A stretch of DNA of 64,000 nt from Pseudomonas lini. Its GTDB lineage: Bacteria; Pseudomonadota; Gammaproteobacteria; Pseudomonadales; Pseudomonadaceae. Location: assembly GCF_001042905.1 (NCBI RefSeq), contig NZ_JYLB01000004.1, positions 558,001 through 622,000 of the forward strand, written 5' to 3'. The position numbers and the translations under genes are program-made. This document shows positions 37,093 to 45,749 of this stretch, in pieces (the stretch's first letter is position 1; every line of letters begins with the position of its first letter). The notes below the pieces were generated by a model. That model saw only the letters and a program-made list of their open reading frames with translations, was not told the DNA's origin and ran no database searches.

Positions 37093-37741
37093 TTACAAGC
37101 TACTGATTTTCGATTGGGACGGCACGCTCGCTGACTCCATTGGTCGGATTGTCGAGGCGATGCATGTCGCATCTGAGCGGTCCGGTTTTCAGTTGCGTGA
37201 TGATTTTGCCGTCAAAGGCATTATCGGTCTGGGCTTGCCGGAAGCGATTCGCACCCTGTATCCCGAGATTGGCGATGCCGAGCTGATAGCATTCCGTCAG
37301 CACTATGCGGATCACTACATTGCGGCGGAGGCCGTGCCTTCGCCGCTGTTTGAGGGTGTTGTCGAGTCCCTCGAAGCGTTTCGTGTCGAGGGGTATCATC
37401 TGGCAGTAGCGACCGGCAAGGCTCGTCGTGGGCTGGATCGGGTGCTGAAGTCTCACGGCTGGGAAGATTATTTCGACATCACCCGTGCTGCTGACGAAAC
37501 CGCCAGCAAACCCCATCCGCTGATGCTCGAGCAGATTCTCGCCCATTGCGAGGTTCGCCCGGAGCAGGCGCTGATGGTCGGCGATTCGTCGTTCGACCTG
37601 CAGATGGCGCGCAATGCGGGCATGGATTCGGTAGCGGTCAGCTATGGCGCTCAATCGATCGACGCCTTGAAGCTATTTGAGCCGAGACTGGCCATTGATC
37701 GTTTTTCAGAGTTGCACGCCTGGCTGAATCAGCGGGTTTAA
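37079..37741 (+). CDS. HAD-superfamily (subfamily IA) hydrolase, phosphoglycolate-phosphatase-like
   Basis: A 220-residue phosphatase with HAD motifs: [12 protein letters not shown] (motif I, residues 8-19), the [12 protein letters not shown] region (motif II), Lys in ASKPHP (motif III) and [16 protein letters not shown] (motif IV). A helical cap is inserted after motif I. The start is a GTG at 37079 overlapping the end of rluC. The substrate is uncertain; the neighbourhood (PA2974 in PAO1) does not reveal it. Confidence 0.88.
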   Translation: MHPTDYKLLIFDWDGTLADSIGRIVEAMHVASERSGFQLRDDFAVKGIIGLGLPEAIRTLYPEIGDAELIAFRQHYADHYIAAEAVPSPLFEGVVESLEAFRVEGYHLAVATGKARRGLDRVLKSHGWEDYFDITRAADETASKPHPLMLEQILAHCEVRPEQALMVGDSSFDLQMARNAGMDSVAVSYGAQSIDALKLFEPRLAIDRFSELHAWLNQRV

Positions 37742-37767
37742 TTGGTTTTTTTGCTGGGGTACATGGC

Positions 37768-38757
37768 ATGACCGACGAATGGAAAGCGCCCGCCAAGGCG
37801 AGTGCGGAAAGCGGTGACGAGAAAAGCTGGAAGCTGCTGGAAAAAACCCTGCTGGCTGGTGTGCAGGAACAGCGCCGGTCCCGTCGCTGGGGGATATTCT
37901 TCAAGTCGCTGACTTTTTTGTACCTGTTCGGTGCGTTGATTCTGTTATCGCCGCTGGTCGACATGGAGAAAGGTGCGAGCCTCGGCTCTGGTTACACGGC
38001 GCTGATCGATGTAACGGGCATGATTGCCGACAAAGAGCCGGCCAGTGCCGACAATATCGTCGGTAGCCTGCGTGCGGCCTTCGAGGACAAGAAGGTCAAG
38101 GGTGTGATTCTGCGAATCAACAGCCCTGGCGGCAGCCCGGTGCAGTCGGGTTATGTCTACGACGAGATCCGTCGTTTGCGCGGCCTGCATCCGGATACCA
38201 AGGTTTATGCGGTGATCTCGGATTTGGGCGCTTCCGGTGCCTATTACATCGCTAGCGCCGCGGATCAGATCTACGCTGACAAGGCGAGCCTGGTGGGTTC
38301 CATTGGTGTGACGGCAGCCGGGTACGGTTTTGTCGGGACCATGGAGAAGTTGGGCGTGGAGCGTCGTACCTACACCTCTGGCGAGCACAAATCTTTCCTC
38401 GATCCGTTCCAGCCGCAGAAGCCTGCGGAAACCCAGTTCTGGCAGAGCGTGCTTGATACCACTCATCAGCAGTTCATCAGCAGCGTCAAGAAGGGCCGGG
38501 GTGATCGTCTGAAGGACAAAGATCATCCGGAGTTGTTCTCCGGGCTGGTCTGGTCGGGTGAGCAGGCGCTGTCGCTGGGCTTGATCGATGGTCTGGGCAA
38601 TGCCAGTTCGGTTGCCCGTGATGTGATCGGCGAGAAAGAGTTAGTGGATTTCACTGTTGAGGAATCGCCATTCGATCGCTTCTCGAAAAAGCTCGGCGCC
38701 AGCGTGGCGGAGCATTTGGCGATGTGGATGGGCTTTCAGGGTCCGTCGTTGCGCTGA
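37768..38757 (+). CDS. sppA: Signal peptide peptidase SppA (S49 family, short form)
   Basis: A 329-residue inner-membrane serine protease that breaks down cleaved signal peptides. One membrane helix (about residues 44-64) precedes the protease domain, with ILRINSPGGSPVQSGYVYDE (about 112), the nucleophile Ser in SDLGASGAYYIASAADQIYA (about 155) and the catalytic Lys in a later DKASLVGSIGV region. The short 36-kDa type assembles as a larger oligomer. A terminator follows. Confidence 0.92.
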   Translation: MTDEWKAPAKASAESGDEKSWKLLEKTLLAGVQEQRRSRRWGIFFKSLTFLYLFGALILLSPLVDMEKGASLGSGYTALIDVTGMIADKEPASADNIVGSLRAAFEDKKVKGVILRINSPGGSPVQSGYVYDEIRRLRGLHPDTKVYAVISDLGASGAYYIASAADQIYADKASLVGSIGVTAAGYGFVGTMEKLGVERRTYTSGEHKSFLDPFQPQKPAETQFWQSVLDTTHQQFISSVKKGRGDRLKDKDHPELFSGLVWSGEQALSLGLIDGLGNASSVARDVIGEKELVDFTVEESPFDRFSKKLGASVAEHLAMWMGFQGPSLR

Positions 38758-38771
38758 TCTTCTTGCTGTAT

Positions 38772-38800
38772 AAAAAAACCGGCTTTTTGCCGGTTTTTTT
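38772..38800 (+). terminator. Terminator after sppA
   Basis: Hairpin arms AAAAACCGGC and GCCGGTTTTT around TTTT, with a T run. It is followed by a REP repeat and the converging maf gene. Confidence 0.85.
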
Positions 38801-38805
38801 ACAGT

Positions 38806-38902
38806 CAAAAGATCGCAGCCTCGTTTCACTCGACAGCTCCTGCATTGAAATGCGCATCCCTTGTAGGAGCTGTCGAGTGAAACGAGACTGCGATCTTTTG
38901 AC
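38806..38902. repeat. REP-type inverted repeat, family A variant
   Basis: The arms begin TCAAAAGATCGCAG and end CTGCGATCTTTTGA. Inside them CTCGTTTCACTCGACAGCTC is matched by its inverse copy before the right end. The outer part matches the repeats at 984 and 1211, while the inner sequence differs. Confidence 0.8.
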
Positions 38903-38905
38903 CCT

Positions 38906-39484
38906 TTAAGGTATCTGCACGCCTTCGGCCAGCAACATGTCCACCAGGCGAATCAACGGCAGGCCGATCAGGCTGGTGGCGTCAGGGCCTTCGGTGCTTT
39001 GAAACAGGCTTACCCCCAAACCTTCGGCCTTGAAGCTGCCAGCGCAGTCGTAGGGCTGTTCGGCGCGCAGGTAGCGTTCGATGCGCGCTGTGTCGAGTGC
39101 GCGCATATGTACGGTAAAGGGCACGCAGTCGACCTGGCAGTGGCCGGTCTGACTATTGAGCAGTGCCAGCCCGGTCAGGAAGGTCACGCTGGCGCCGCTG
39201 GATGCCAGCAATTGTTCGCGGGCCTTTTCGAAGGTGTGAGGTTTGCCGATAATCCGCTCGCCGAGTACCGCGACCTGATCCGAGCCGATGATCAGATGGG
39301 TTGGATGACTGCCTGCAAGTGCGCGGGCTTTTTCTTCGGCGAGACGCTTTACCAGTTCGACGGCTGATTCGTCCGGACGATGGCTTTCGTCGATATCCGG
39401 CGAGCTGCAGGTGAACGGCAGCTGCAGGCGGGCCAGCAATTCCCGGCGATAGGACGAGCTTGAAGCGAGTAATAAAGGCAGCAT
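38906..39484 (-). CDS. maf: Maf-family nucleotide pyrophosphatase
   Basis: A 192-residue house-cleaning enzyme hydrolysing non-standard or modified nucleoside triphosphates. It begins LPLLLASSSSYRRELLARLQ, with the family's S-x-S-x-x-R motif, and has IIGSDQVAVLG near residue 70. The ATG at 39484 has GGAG six bases upstream; a second ATG two codons upstream is too close to it. The YceF-type subgroup (m7GTP) is suggested by its position near yceD/rpmF. Confidence 0.9.
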   Translation of the reverse strand: MLPLLLASSSSYRRELLARLQLPFTCSSPDIDESHRPDESAVELVKRLAEEKARALAGSHPTHLIIGSDQVAVLGERIIGKPHTFEKAREQLLASSGASVTFLTGLALLNSQTGHCQVDCVPFTVHMRALDTARIERYLRAEQPYDCAGSFKAEGLGVSLFQSTEGPDATSLIGLPLIRLVDMLLAEGVQIP

Positions 39485-39552
39485 GCGCATCTCCAAAGGG
39501 CAGGGGTCGAATTCTAGCGCAGGCTCAAGTGACGGACAGGGCTGAATTTCCT

Positions 39553-39580
39553 TTGACATGGCTGGGGGCATCCCTATAAT
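39553..39580 (+). promoter_or_regulatory. Strong sigma-70 promoter of yceD-rpmF-plsX
   Basis: Consensus TTGACA (39553-39558) and TATAAT (39575-39580) with a 16-bp spacer. Expected transcription start is about 39587, only a few bases before the yceD ATG at 39590, so the message may be leaderless. Confidence 0.75.
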
Positions 39581-39589
39581 GCTGCGCCT

Positions 39590-40117
39590 ATGTTGAATGA
39601 CCCGATTCCACCTCACGTTGACCCGCGCAAATTGGCTGACCGTGGCACCACCCTTCAAGGTGAACTGCTGCTGGCCGATTTGGAGAGACTCTGCGACCCG
39701 CTTTCCGATACTGTCGGTACGGTGCAGGCTAAATTCGTTTTTGAACGAGATGAACGTAAATCTGTGGTAATTCACAGCTTTATCGACACCGAAGTCAAAA
39801 TGGTTTGCCAGCGTTGTCTTGAGCTGGTCACCCTGCCGATCCATAGCGAATGCAGTTATGCTGTGGTGAAGGAGGGTGCGAATACCCAGTCGTTGCCGAA
39901 AGGTTATGACGTGCTGGAACTGGGCGAAGATCCTTTGGATCTGCAGTCACTGATCGAGGAGGAGCTTCTGCTCGCCTTGCCCATTGTGCCTGCTCATCAT
40001 CCGGAAGAATGCCAGCAGCCGGCGGGTCTCGATGAGCCCGAACCGAGCGAGGACGAGGTAACGCGGTCCAACCCGTTCAGTGTATTGGCGCAGTTAAAGC
40101 GTGACCCAAACGTTTAG
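39590..40117 (+). CDS. yceD: YceD family protein (DUF177, large-subunit rRNA accumulation)
   Basis: A 175-residue protein of the DUF177/YceD family, implicated in 23S rRNA accumulation and usually co-transcribed with rpmF. It has the C-x2-C motif in MVCQRCLELV (about 65) and ends in a family block, NPFSVLAQLKRDP. There is no Shine-Dalgarno site, and a consensus promoter ends nine bases before the ATG. It is followed 13 bp later by rpmF. Confidence 0.92.
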   Translation: MLNDPIPPHVDPRKLADRGTTLQGELLLADLERLCDPLSDTVGTVQAKFVFERDERKSVVIHSFIDTEVKMVCQRCLELVTLPIHSECSYAVVKEGANTQSLPKGYDVLELGEDPLDLQSLIEEELLLALPIVPAHHPEECQQPAGLDEPEPSEDEVTRSNPFSVLAQLKRDPNV

Positions 40118-40130
40118 GAGTTAATCAATT

Positions 40131-40313
40131 ATGGCTGTTCAGCAGAACAAAAAATCCCGCTCTGCCCGTGACATGCGTCGTTCGCACGACGCTCTCGAGG
40201 CTAGCACCCTGTCTGTAGAAAAAACCACCGGTGAAGTTCACCTGCGTCACCACGTATCGCCAGAAGGCGTATACCGTGGCCGTAAAGTGATCGACAAGGG
40301 CGCTGACGAGTAA
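40131..40313 (+). CDS. rpmF: 50S ribosomal protein L32
   Basis: A 60-residue ribosomal protein ([20 protein letters not shown]), preceded by TAGGAG. It lacks the four-cysteine zinc motif, as usual for gammaproteobacterial L32. It lies directly before plsX, the conserved order linking ribosome and fatty-acid synthesis genes. Confidence 0.97.
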
Positions 40314-40316
40314 TCC

Positions 40317-41327
40317 TTGTCCGCTCAAGTCATCGCGATTGACGCAATGGGCGGGGACTTCGGTCCCCGCAGCATTGTTCAGGCCAGCCTTGCTTGTCTG
40401 TCTGCTACACCCTCGCTGCACCTGACCCTCGTCGGTCAACCCTCCCTTCTTGAAGAACTGCTCGCCAGCCAATCGGCTGTGGATCGCGCGCGCCTGTCGA
40501 TTGTGCCGGCGTCCGAAATTATCACCATGGACGAAAAACCTGCCCAGGCCTTGCGTGGCAAACCCGATTCGTCGATGCGCGTGGCGCTGGAGCTGCTGCG
40601 AGACGGCAAGGTCCAGGCCTGCGTCAGCGCGGGTAACACCGGTGCGCTGATGGCGTTGTCACGGTTTGTGCTCAAGACCTTGCCGGGCATCGATCGGCCG
40701 GCAATGATCGCGGCCATTCCGACGCAGAAGGGCTGCTGCCAGTTGCTCGACCTGGGTGCCAACGTCGACTGCAGTGCCGAGCACTTGTTGCAGTTTGCAG
40801 TGATGGGCTCGGTCGCGGCAGAAACCCTGGGCATCGTTCGCCCGAGGGTGGCATTGCTGAACATCGGCACCGAAGACATCAAGGGCAATCAGCAGGTCAA
40901 GCTGGCGGCCACCTTGTTGCAGAGTGCTCGCGGCATCAACTACATCGGGTTTGTCGAAGGTGACGGTTTGTACCGTGGCGAGGCGGATGTGGTGGTGTGT
41001 GACGGCTTTGTCGGCAATATCCTGCTCAAGTCCAGTGAAGGTCTGGCGACCATGATTGCCGGGCGCATCGAGGCGTTATTCAAGAAAAATTTCGCGTCGA
41101 AAGTGGTGGGCGCATTGGCGCTGCCGCTGATGAAACGCTTGCAGGCCGAACTGGCGCCGGCACGACATAACGGTGCAAGTTTCCTCGGTTTGCAGGGAAT
41201 TGTCGTGAAAAGCCACGGTTCGGCGGGGGTGCAGGGGTTTCAGAGTGCGATTCAACGCGCGCTGATCGAGATCCAGGAAAACTTGCCTGAACGGCTTCAT
41301 GGGCGCCTGGAAGATTTGTTGCCTTAG
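40317..41327 (+). CDS. plsX: Phosphate acyltransferase PlsX
   Basis: A 336-residue peripheral membrane enzyme converting acyl-ACP to acyl-phosphate for phospholipid synthesis. It begins [20 protein letters not shown], the conserved N-terminal block, after a TTG start three bases past the rpmF stop. No ATG gives this block complete. Other blocks are [14 protein letters not shown] (about 100) and [15 protein letters not shown] (about 230). Translation is probably coupled to rpmF. Confidence 0.95.
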   Translation: MSAQVIAIDAMGGDFGPRSIVQASLACLSATPSLHLTLVGQPSLLEELLASQSAVDRARLSIVPASEIITMDEKPAQALRGKPDSSMRVALELLRDGKVQACVSAGNTGALMALSRFVLKTLPGIDRPAMIAAIPTQKGCCQLLDLGANVDCSAEHLLQFAVMGSVAAETLGIVRPRVALLNIGTEDIKGNQQVKLAATLLQSARGINYIGFVEGDGLYRGEADVVVCDGFVGNILLKSSEGLATMIAGRIEALFKKNFASKVVGALALPLMKRLQAELAPARHNGASFLGLQGIVVKSHGSAGVQGFQSAIQRALIEIQENLPERLHGRLEDLLP

Positions 41328-41451
41328 GCGTTTTCGTCGGACAATGCTTAAATGTGACCGCTCAGTTCAATGGGCCATCCAACTGTGAGTTTCTTGCGTT
41401 CCACAAACGGGACGTCATTCTCCGACGACAAGATCATTAGGGGCTTGTTAC

Positions 41452-42390
41452 ATGTCTGCTTCCCTCGCATTCGTCTTTCCAGGACAGGGTTCGCAGTCCC
41501 TCGGCATGCTGGCCGAGTTGGGCGCGCAACATCCAGTGGTCCTCGAAACATTCAAAGAAGCTTCCGATGCTCTGGGTTACGACCTGTGGGCACTGACCCA
41601 GCAAGGGCCGGAAGAACAACTCAATCAAACCGATAAAACCCAGCCGGCCATTCTGACCGCCTCGATCGCCTTGTGGCGCCTGTGGCTGGCTGAAGGCGGC
41701 GCGCGTCCGGCTTACGTTGCCGGTCACAGCCTGGGCGAATACAGCGCCCTGGTGGCTGCGGGCAGCCTGAGCCTGGGCGACGCAGTGAAGCTGGTAGAGC
41801 GTCGCGGTCAGTTGATGCAAGAGGCCGTTCCGGCCGGACAGGGCGGCATGGCTGCAATCCTGGGTCTGGAAGATGCCGACGTGCTGGCAGCCTGTGCCGA
41901 AGCGGCGCAGGGCGAAGTGGTTAGCGCGGTCAACTTCAACTCCCCGGGCCAGGTAGTGATCGCCGGTGCGAAGGCTGCGGTCGAGCGCGCCATCGAAGGC
42001 TGCAAGGCACGTGGCGCCAAGCGCGCCATGCCATTGCCGGTCAGCGTGCCGTCTCACTGCGAATTGATGCGTCCGGCCGCCGAGCGGTTCGCCGAATCGA
42101 TCGCAGCGATCAACTGGCAGGCACCGCAGATCCCTGTGGTACAGAACGTCAGCGCCAACGTGCCGGCCGATCTGGAGACCCTCAAGCGCGATCTGCTTGA
42201 GCAGCTCTACAAGCCTGTGCGCTGGGTGGAGTCGATCCAGGCGCTGGCTGCCAAGGGCGCGACCGAACTGGTCGAATGCGGCCCTGGCAAAGTACTTGCC
42301 GGTTTGAACAAACGTTGCGCCGAAGGCGTGTCGACCTCTAACCTCAATACCCCAGACGCTTTCGCTGCCGCCCGTGCAGCGCTGGCCTGA
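41452..42390 (+). CDS. fabD: Malonyl-CoA:ACP transacylase FabD
   Basis: A 312-residue enzyme loading malonyl groups onto acyl carrier protein. It starts SASLAFVFPGQGSQSLGML. The nucleophile is in VAGHSLGEYSALVAAG (GHSLG, Ser about 92) and the catalytic His in SVPSHCELM (about 201). It is the first gene after a 124-bp gap following plsX and leads to fabG. Confidence 0.96.
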   Translation: MSASLAFVFPGQGSQSLGMLAELGAQHPVVLETFKEASDALGYDLWALTQQGPEEQLNQTDKTQPAILTASIALWRLWLAEGGARPAYVAGHSLGEYSALVAAGSLSLGDAVKLVERRGQLMQEAVPAGQGGMAAILGLEDADVLAACAEAAQGEVVSAVNFNSPGQVVIAGAKAAVERAIEGCKARGAKRAMPLPVSVPSHCELMRPAAERFAESIAAINWQAPQIPVVQNVSANVPADLETLKRDLLEQLYKPVRWVESIQALAAKGATELVECGPGKVLAGLNKRCAEGVSTSNLNTPDAFAAARAALA

Positions 42391-42406
42391 ACAAGGAGAA
42401 GCTTGC

Positions 42407-43150
42407 ATGAGTCTGCAAGGTAAAGTTGCACTGGTCACTGGTGCCAGTCGTGGTATCGGCCAGGCTATCGCTCTGGAATTGGGTCGTCAGGGTGCCATTG
42501 TTGTCGGCACCGCGACTTCCGCTTCGGGGGCCGAGCGTATCGCTGCTACCCTGAAAGAAAATGGTATTCAGGGTACTGGCCTGGAACTCAATGTCACCAG
42601 CGACGAGTCCGTAGCGGCCGTGCTGGCGAGCATTCAGGAGCAATTCGGTGCGCCGGCGATCCTGGTCAATAATGCCGGTATCACCCGCGATAATCTGATG
42701 ATGCGCATGAAAGATGACGAATGGCATGATGTCGTCGATACCAATCTGAACAGCCTGTTCCGTCTGTCCAAGGGCGTTTTGCGCGGCATGACCAAGGCCC
42801 GTTGGGGACGAATTATCAGTATTGGTTCGGTTGTGGGTGCCATGGGCAACGCAGGCCAAGTAAACTATGCTGCCGCCAAGGCCGGTCTGGAAGGTTTCAG
42901 TCGTGCACTGGCGCGTGAAGTCGGTTCGCGTTCGATTACGGTAAACTCGGTGGCCCCTGGGTTCATCGACACCGATATGACCCGTGAATTGCCCGAGGCG
43001 CAGCGTGAAGCCTTGCAGACGCAGATTCCGCTGGGTCGTCTGGGGCAAGCTCAAGAGATCGCGTCTGTGGTCGCTTTTCTTGCATCCGACGGTGCGGCTT
43101 ACGTTACTGGGGCTACAATCCCGGTGAACGGCGGGATGTACATGAGTTAA
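42407..43150 (+). CDS. fabG: 3-oxoacyl-ACP reductase FabG
   Basis: A 247-residue NADPH-dependent short-chain reductase. It starts MSLQGKVALVTGASRGIGQA, with a TGxxxGIG cofactor motif. The Y-x3-K pair is in VNYAAAKAGLEGFSRALARE (about 152) with Ser in ISIGSVVG, and NNAGITRDNLMMRM is the FabG-typical NNAG block. I chose the ATG at 42407, behind AAGGAGAA. Confidence 0.96.
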   Translation: MSLQGKVALVTGASRGIGQAIALELGRQGAIVVGTATSASGAERIAATLKENGIQGTGLELNVTSDESVAAVLASIQEQFGAPAILVNNAGITRDNLMMRMKDDEWHDVVDTNLNSLFRLSKGVLRGMTKARWGRIISIGSVVGAMGNAGQVNYAAAKAGLEGFSRALAREVGSRSITVNSVAPGFIDTDMTRELPEAQREALQTQIPLGRLGQAQEIASVVAFLASDGAAYVTGATIPVNGGMYMS

Positions 43151-43341
43151 ATGTGACGGATTGCTTCAAAAAAATGTCATACGAGCTGTCTAAAATCCGT
43201 TATAAAGCTGCAATCTATTTATAGACAGAGGGTCGCCGGGTTTGAGGAGTGAAGCTTTCAGTTGAAAAACTGAAAAGTCTTTCTATACACTTACCCACCG
43301 GCCAGCTGCCTGAATTTGTCCATTAGGAGTGAAAACAAGGT

Positions 43342-43578
43342 ATGAGCACCATCGAAGAGCGCGTCAAGAAAATCGTTGCTGAGCAACTGGGCGTTAAAGA
43401 AGAAGAAGTGGTCAACACTGCTTCCTTCGTTGAAGATCTGGGTGCCGACTCCCTTGACACTGTTGAGCTGGTGATGGCTCTGGAAGAGGAATTCGAGACC
43501 GAAATCCCTGACGAAGAAGCTGAGAAGATCACTACTGTACAAGCCGCAATCGATTACGTTACTAACCATCAGGCTTAA
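43342..43578 (+). CDS. acpP: Acyl carrier protein
   Basis: A 78-residue acidic carrier with the phosphopantetheine site [20 protein letters not shown] (Ser about 37). The start ATG follows AGGAG. The 191-bp gap before it is AT-rich, with a TTATAAAG -10-like stretch near 43199 and a hairpin (arms CTTTCAG and CTGAAAG) near 43253. Separate strong expression of acpP is therefore likely. A terminator follows. Confidence 0.97.
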   Translation: MSTIEERVKKIVAEQLGVKEEEVVNTASFVEDLGADSLDTVELVMALEEEFETEIPDEEAEKITTVQAAIDYVTNHQA

Positions 43579-43607
43579 TAGCTTGTAATCGTTGCTTGCT
43601 GTCATGG

Positions 43608-43643
43608 AAAAACCGCACTGCCATCATGGCGTGCGGTTTTTTC
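43608..43643 (+). terminator. Terminator after acpP
   Basis: Hairpin arms AAACCGCAC and GTGCGGTTT with a TTTTTT tail. It would partly separate acpP from fabF. Confidence 0.85.
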
Positions 43644-43686
43644 TTTAGGCCTGATGCAAAGTCGTCATTTGAAAAAGGAGAGTGCT

Positions 43687-44931
43687 GTGTCGCGTAGACG
43701 CGTCGTAGTCACCGGTATGGGTATGTTGTCGCCACTGGGCACGGATGTGCCGAGCAGCTGGCAGGGCATTCTGGCTGGCCGCAGTGGCATTGGTCTGATC
43801 GAACACACCGACCTTTCTGCCTATTCCACCCGTTTTGGCGGCTCGGTAAAGGGCTTCAATGTCGAGGAGTACCTGTCGGTCAAGGAAGCTCGCAAACTCG
43901 ACCTGTTCATTCAATACGGTCTGGCTGCAGGTTTTCAAGCCGTGCGTAACGCAGGTCTTGAGGTTACCGACGCCAATCGCGAGCGGATCGGCGTGGCCAT
44001 GGGCTCGGGTATTGGCGGTCTGACCAATATCGAAGAAACCAGCCGCACGCTGCATGATTCCGGCCCACGACGGATCTCTCCGTTTTTCGTGCCAGGCTCG
44101 ATCATCAATATGATTTCCGGTTTCCTGTCCATCCACCTGGGCGCACAGGGACCTAACTACGCCATCGCCACGGCGTGTACCACCGGTACGCACTGCATCG
44201 GCATGGCGGCACGCAACATCATGTACGACGAAGCCGACGTAATGATCGCCGGTGGTGCCGAGATGGCCGCGTGTGGTCTGGGCATGGGCGGCTTCGGTGC
44301 CTCCCGCGCACTGTCGACCCGCAACGACGAGCCGACCCGGGCCAGCCGTCCATGGGACAAGGGCCGTGATGGCTTCGTGCTGTCCGACGGCGCCGGCGCA
44401 CTGGTTCTCGAAGAGCTGGAGCACGCCAAGGCCCGTGGCGCGACCATCTACGCCGAGCTGATCGGCTTCGGCACCAGTGGCGATGCTTACCACATGACCT
44501 CGCCACCGGCCGATGGCGCGGGTGCTGCGCGTTGCATCACCAATGCCTTGCGCGATGCGAAGATCAATAGCGATCAGGTTCAGTACATCAACGCTCACGG
44601 CACTTCGACCTCGGCTGGCGACCTCGCCGAAGCCTGTGCGATCAAATCCGTGTTCGGCGATCACGCCTACAAGCTGGCGGTCAGTTCGACCAAGTCCATG
44701 ACCGGTCACCTGTTGGGTGCGGCGGGCGCGGTCGAGGCGATTTTCAGTGTACTGGCAATCAACAGCCAGGTAGCGCCGCCGACCATCAACCTCGATGAGC
44801 CGGACGAAGGCTGCGACCTCGACTTCGTACCCCACACCGCGCGTGGCATGGATATCGACGTGGTGCTGTCCAACTCCTTCGGATTTGGCGGTACCAATGG
44901 CTCGCTGGTGTTCCGCCGGTTCGCTGACTGA
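43687..44931 (+). CDS. fabF: 3-oxoacyl-ACP synthase II FabF
   Basis: A 414-residue condensing enzyme elongating acyl-ACP. The catalytic triad is visible: Cys in [12 protein letters not shown] (about 164), His in [12 protein letters not shown] (about 304) and His in [14 protein letters not shown] (about 341). The GTG at 43687 ([20 protein letters not shown]) follows AGGAG; a longer frame to 43654 begins before that site. It shares its stop with the pabC start. Confidence 0.96.
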   Translation: MSRRRVVVTGMGMLSPLGTDVPSSWQGILAGRSGIGLIEHTDLSAYSTRFGGSVKGFNVEEYLSVKEARKLDLFIQYGLAAGFQAVRNAGLEVTDANRERIGVAMGSGIGGLTNIEETSRTLHDSGPRRISPFFVPGSIINMISGFLSIHLGAQGPNYAIATACTTGTHCIGMAARNIMYDEADVMIAGGAEMAACGLGMGGFGASRALSTRNDEPTRASRPWDKGRDGFVLSDGAGALVLEELEHAKARGATIYAELIGFGTSGDAYHMTSPPADGAGAARCITNALRDAKINSDQVQYINAHGTSTSAGDLAEACAIKSVFGDHAYKLAVSSTKSMTGHLLGAAGAVEAIFSVLAINSQVAPPTINLDEPDEGCDLDFVPHTARGMDIDVVLSNSFGFGGTNGSLVFRRFAD

Positions 44932-45746
44932 TGGACAGCTGGGTCGACGGTCAACCGGCTGACGCTTTGTCGCTGAAGGATCGCGGCCTGGCTTACGGTG
45001 ATGGTCTGTTCGAGACCATCGCAGTCAAGGGCGGGCAGCCGCTGCTGCTGGATCGACATTTGTCGCGTCTGGCAGAGGGTTGTTCGCGCCTGGCGATTGC
45101 CGCCGATCATGAATTGATCCGCGCGGAAGTGCTGGCCTATGCCGCCGCGCTGGGCGAGGGCGTGCTCAAACTCATCCTCACCCGCGGCGACAGCCTGCGC
45201 GGTTACGCCGCCGATCCCTCGGCTCAGGCTCGACGCATCCTGCAAGGCAATCCTCCTGCGGCTTATCCGGTTGTTCATGCGGAGCAGGGCGTTCGTCTTT
45301 TTCCTTGTGCGACGCGACTTTCCAAACAGCCATTGCTCGCCGGTCTCAAGCATTTGAATCGTCTGGAGCAGGTCATCGCCCGTTCCGAATGGCAGGACAC
45401 CGAACATGCCGAAGGCTTGATGCTGGATCAGGTCGGGCGGGTGATCGAAGGCGTGTTCAGCAATTTGTTCCTGGTGCGCGATGGCGTGCTGGTGACCGCC
45501 AACCTCAAACGCTGTGGCGTGGCGGGCGTGATGCGTGCCGAATTATTGTTTCAAGCCAAGTCATTGGGGATTCCCACGCAAATCACCGATATCACCCTCG
45601 AGCAGCTGCAATGGGCTGACGAGGTCTTTGTCTGCAACAGCGTGTATGGCGTTTGGCCGGTGCGCGCCTATGCCGCACTGAGCTGGCCGGTTGGGCCGCT
45701 CACCCGTAAACTCCAAACCATTGCTCGTGCGCTACTGGATGCTTGA
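44931..45746 (+). CDS. pabC: Aminodeoxychorismate lyase PabC
   Basis: A 271-residue PLP enzyme of the branched-chain aminotransferase fold, releasing 4-aminobenzoate and pyruvate for folate. It has DRGLAYGDGLFETIAVKGG (about 18) and the PLP Lys in LAGLKHLNRLEQV (about 140), with EGVFSNLFLV typical of the fold. The fabF-pabC-mltG-tmk-holB order is conserved in gammaproteobacteria. Confidence 0.94.
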   Translation: MDSWVDGQPADALSLKDRGLAYGDGLFETIAVKGGQPLLLDRHLSRLAEGCSRLAIAADHELIRAEVLAYAAALGEGVLKLILTRGDSLRGYAADPSAQARRILQGNPPAAYPVVHAEQGVRLFPCATRLSKQPLLAGLKHLNRLEQVIARSEWQDTEHAEGLMLDQVGRVIEGVFSNLFLVRDGVLVTANLKRCGVAGVMRAELLFQAKSLGIPTQITDITLEQLQWADEVFVCNSVYGVWPVRAYAALSWPVGPLTRKLQTIARALLDA

Positions 45747-45749
45747 TTC

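Noticed and set aside
43151..43341. Possible riboswitch before acpP
   Set aside because: AT-rich with one small hairpin. No conserved riboswitch core could be recognised, and a plain promoter region explains it.
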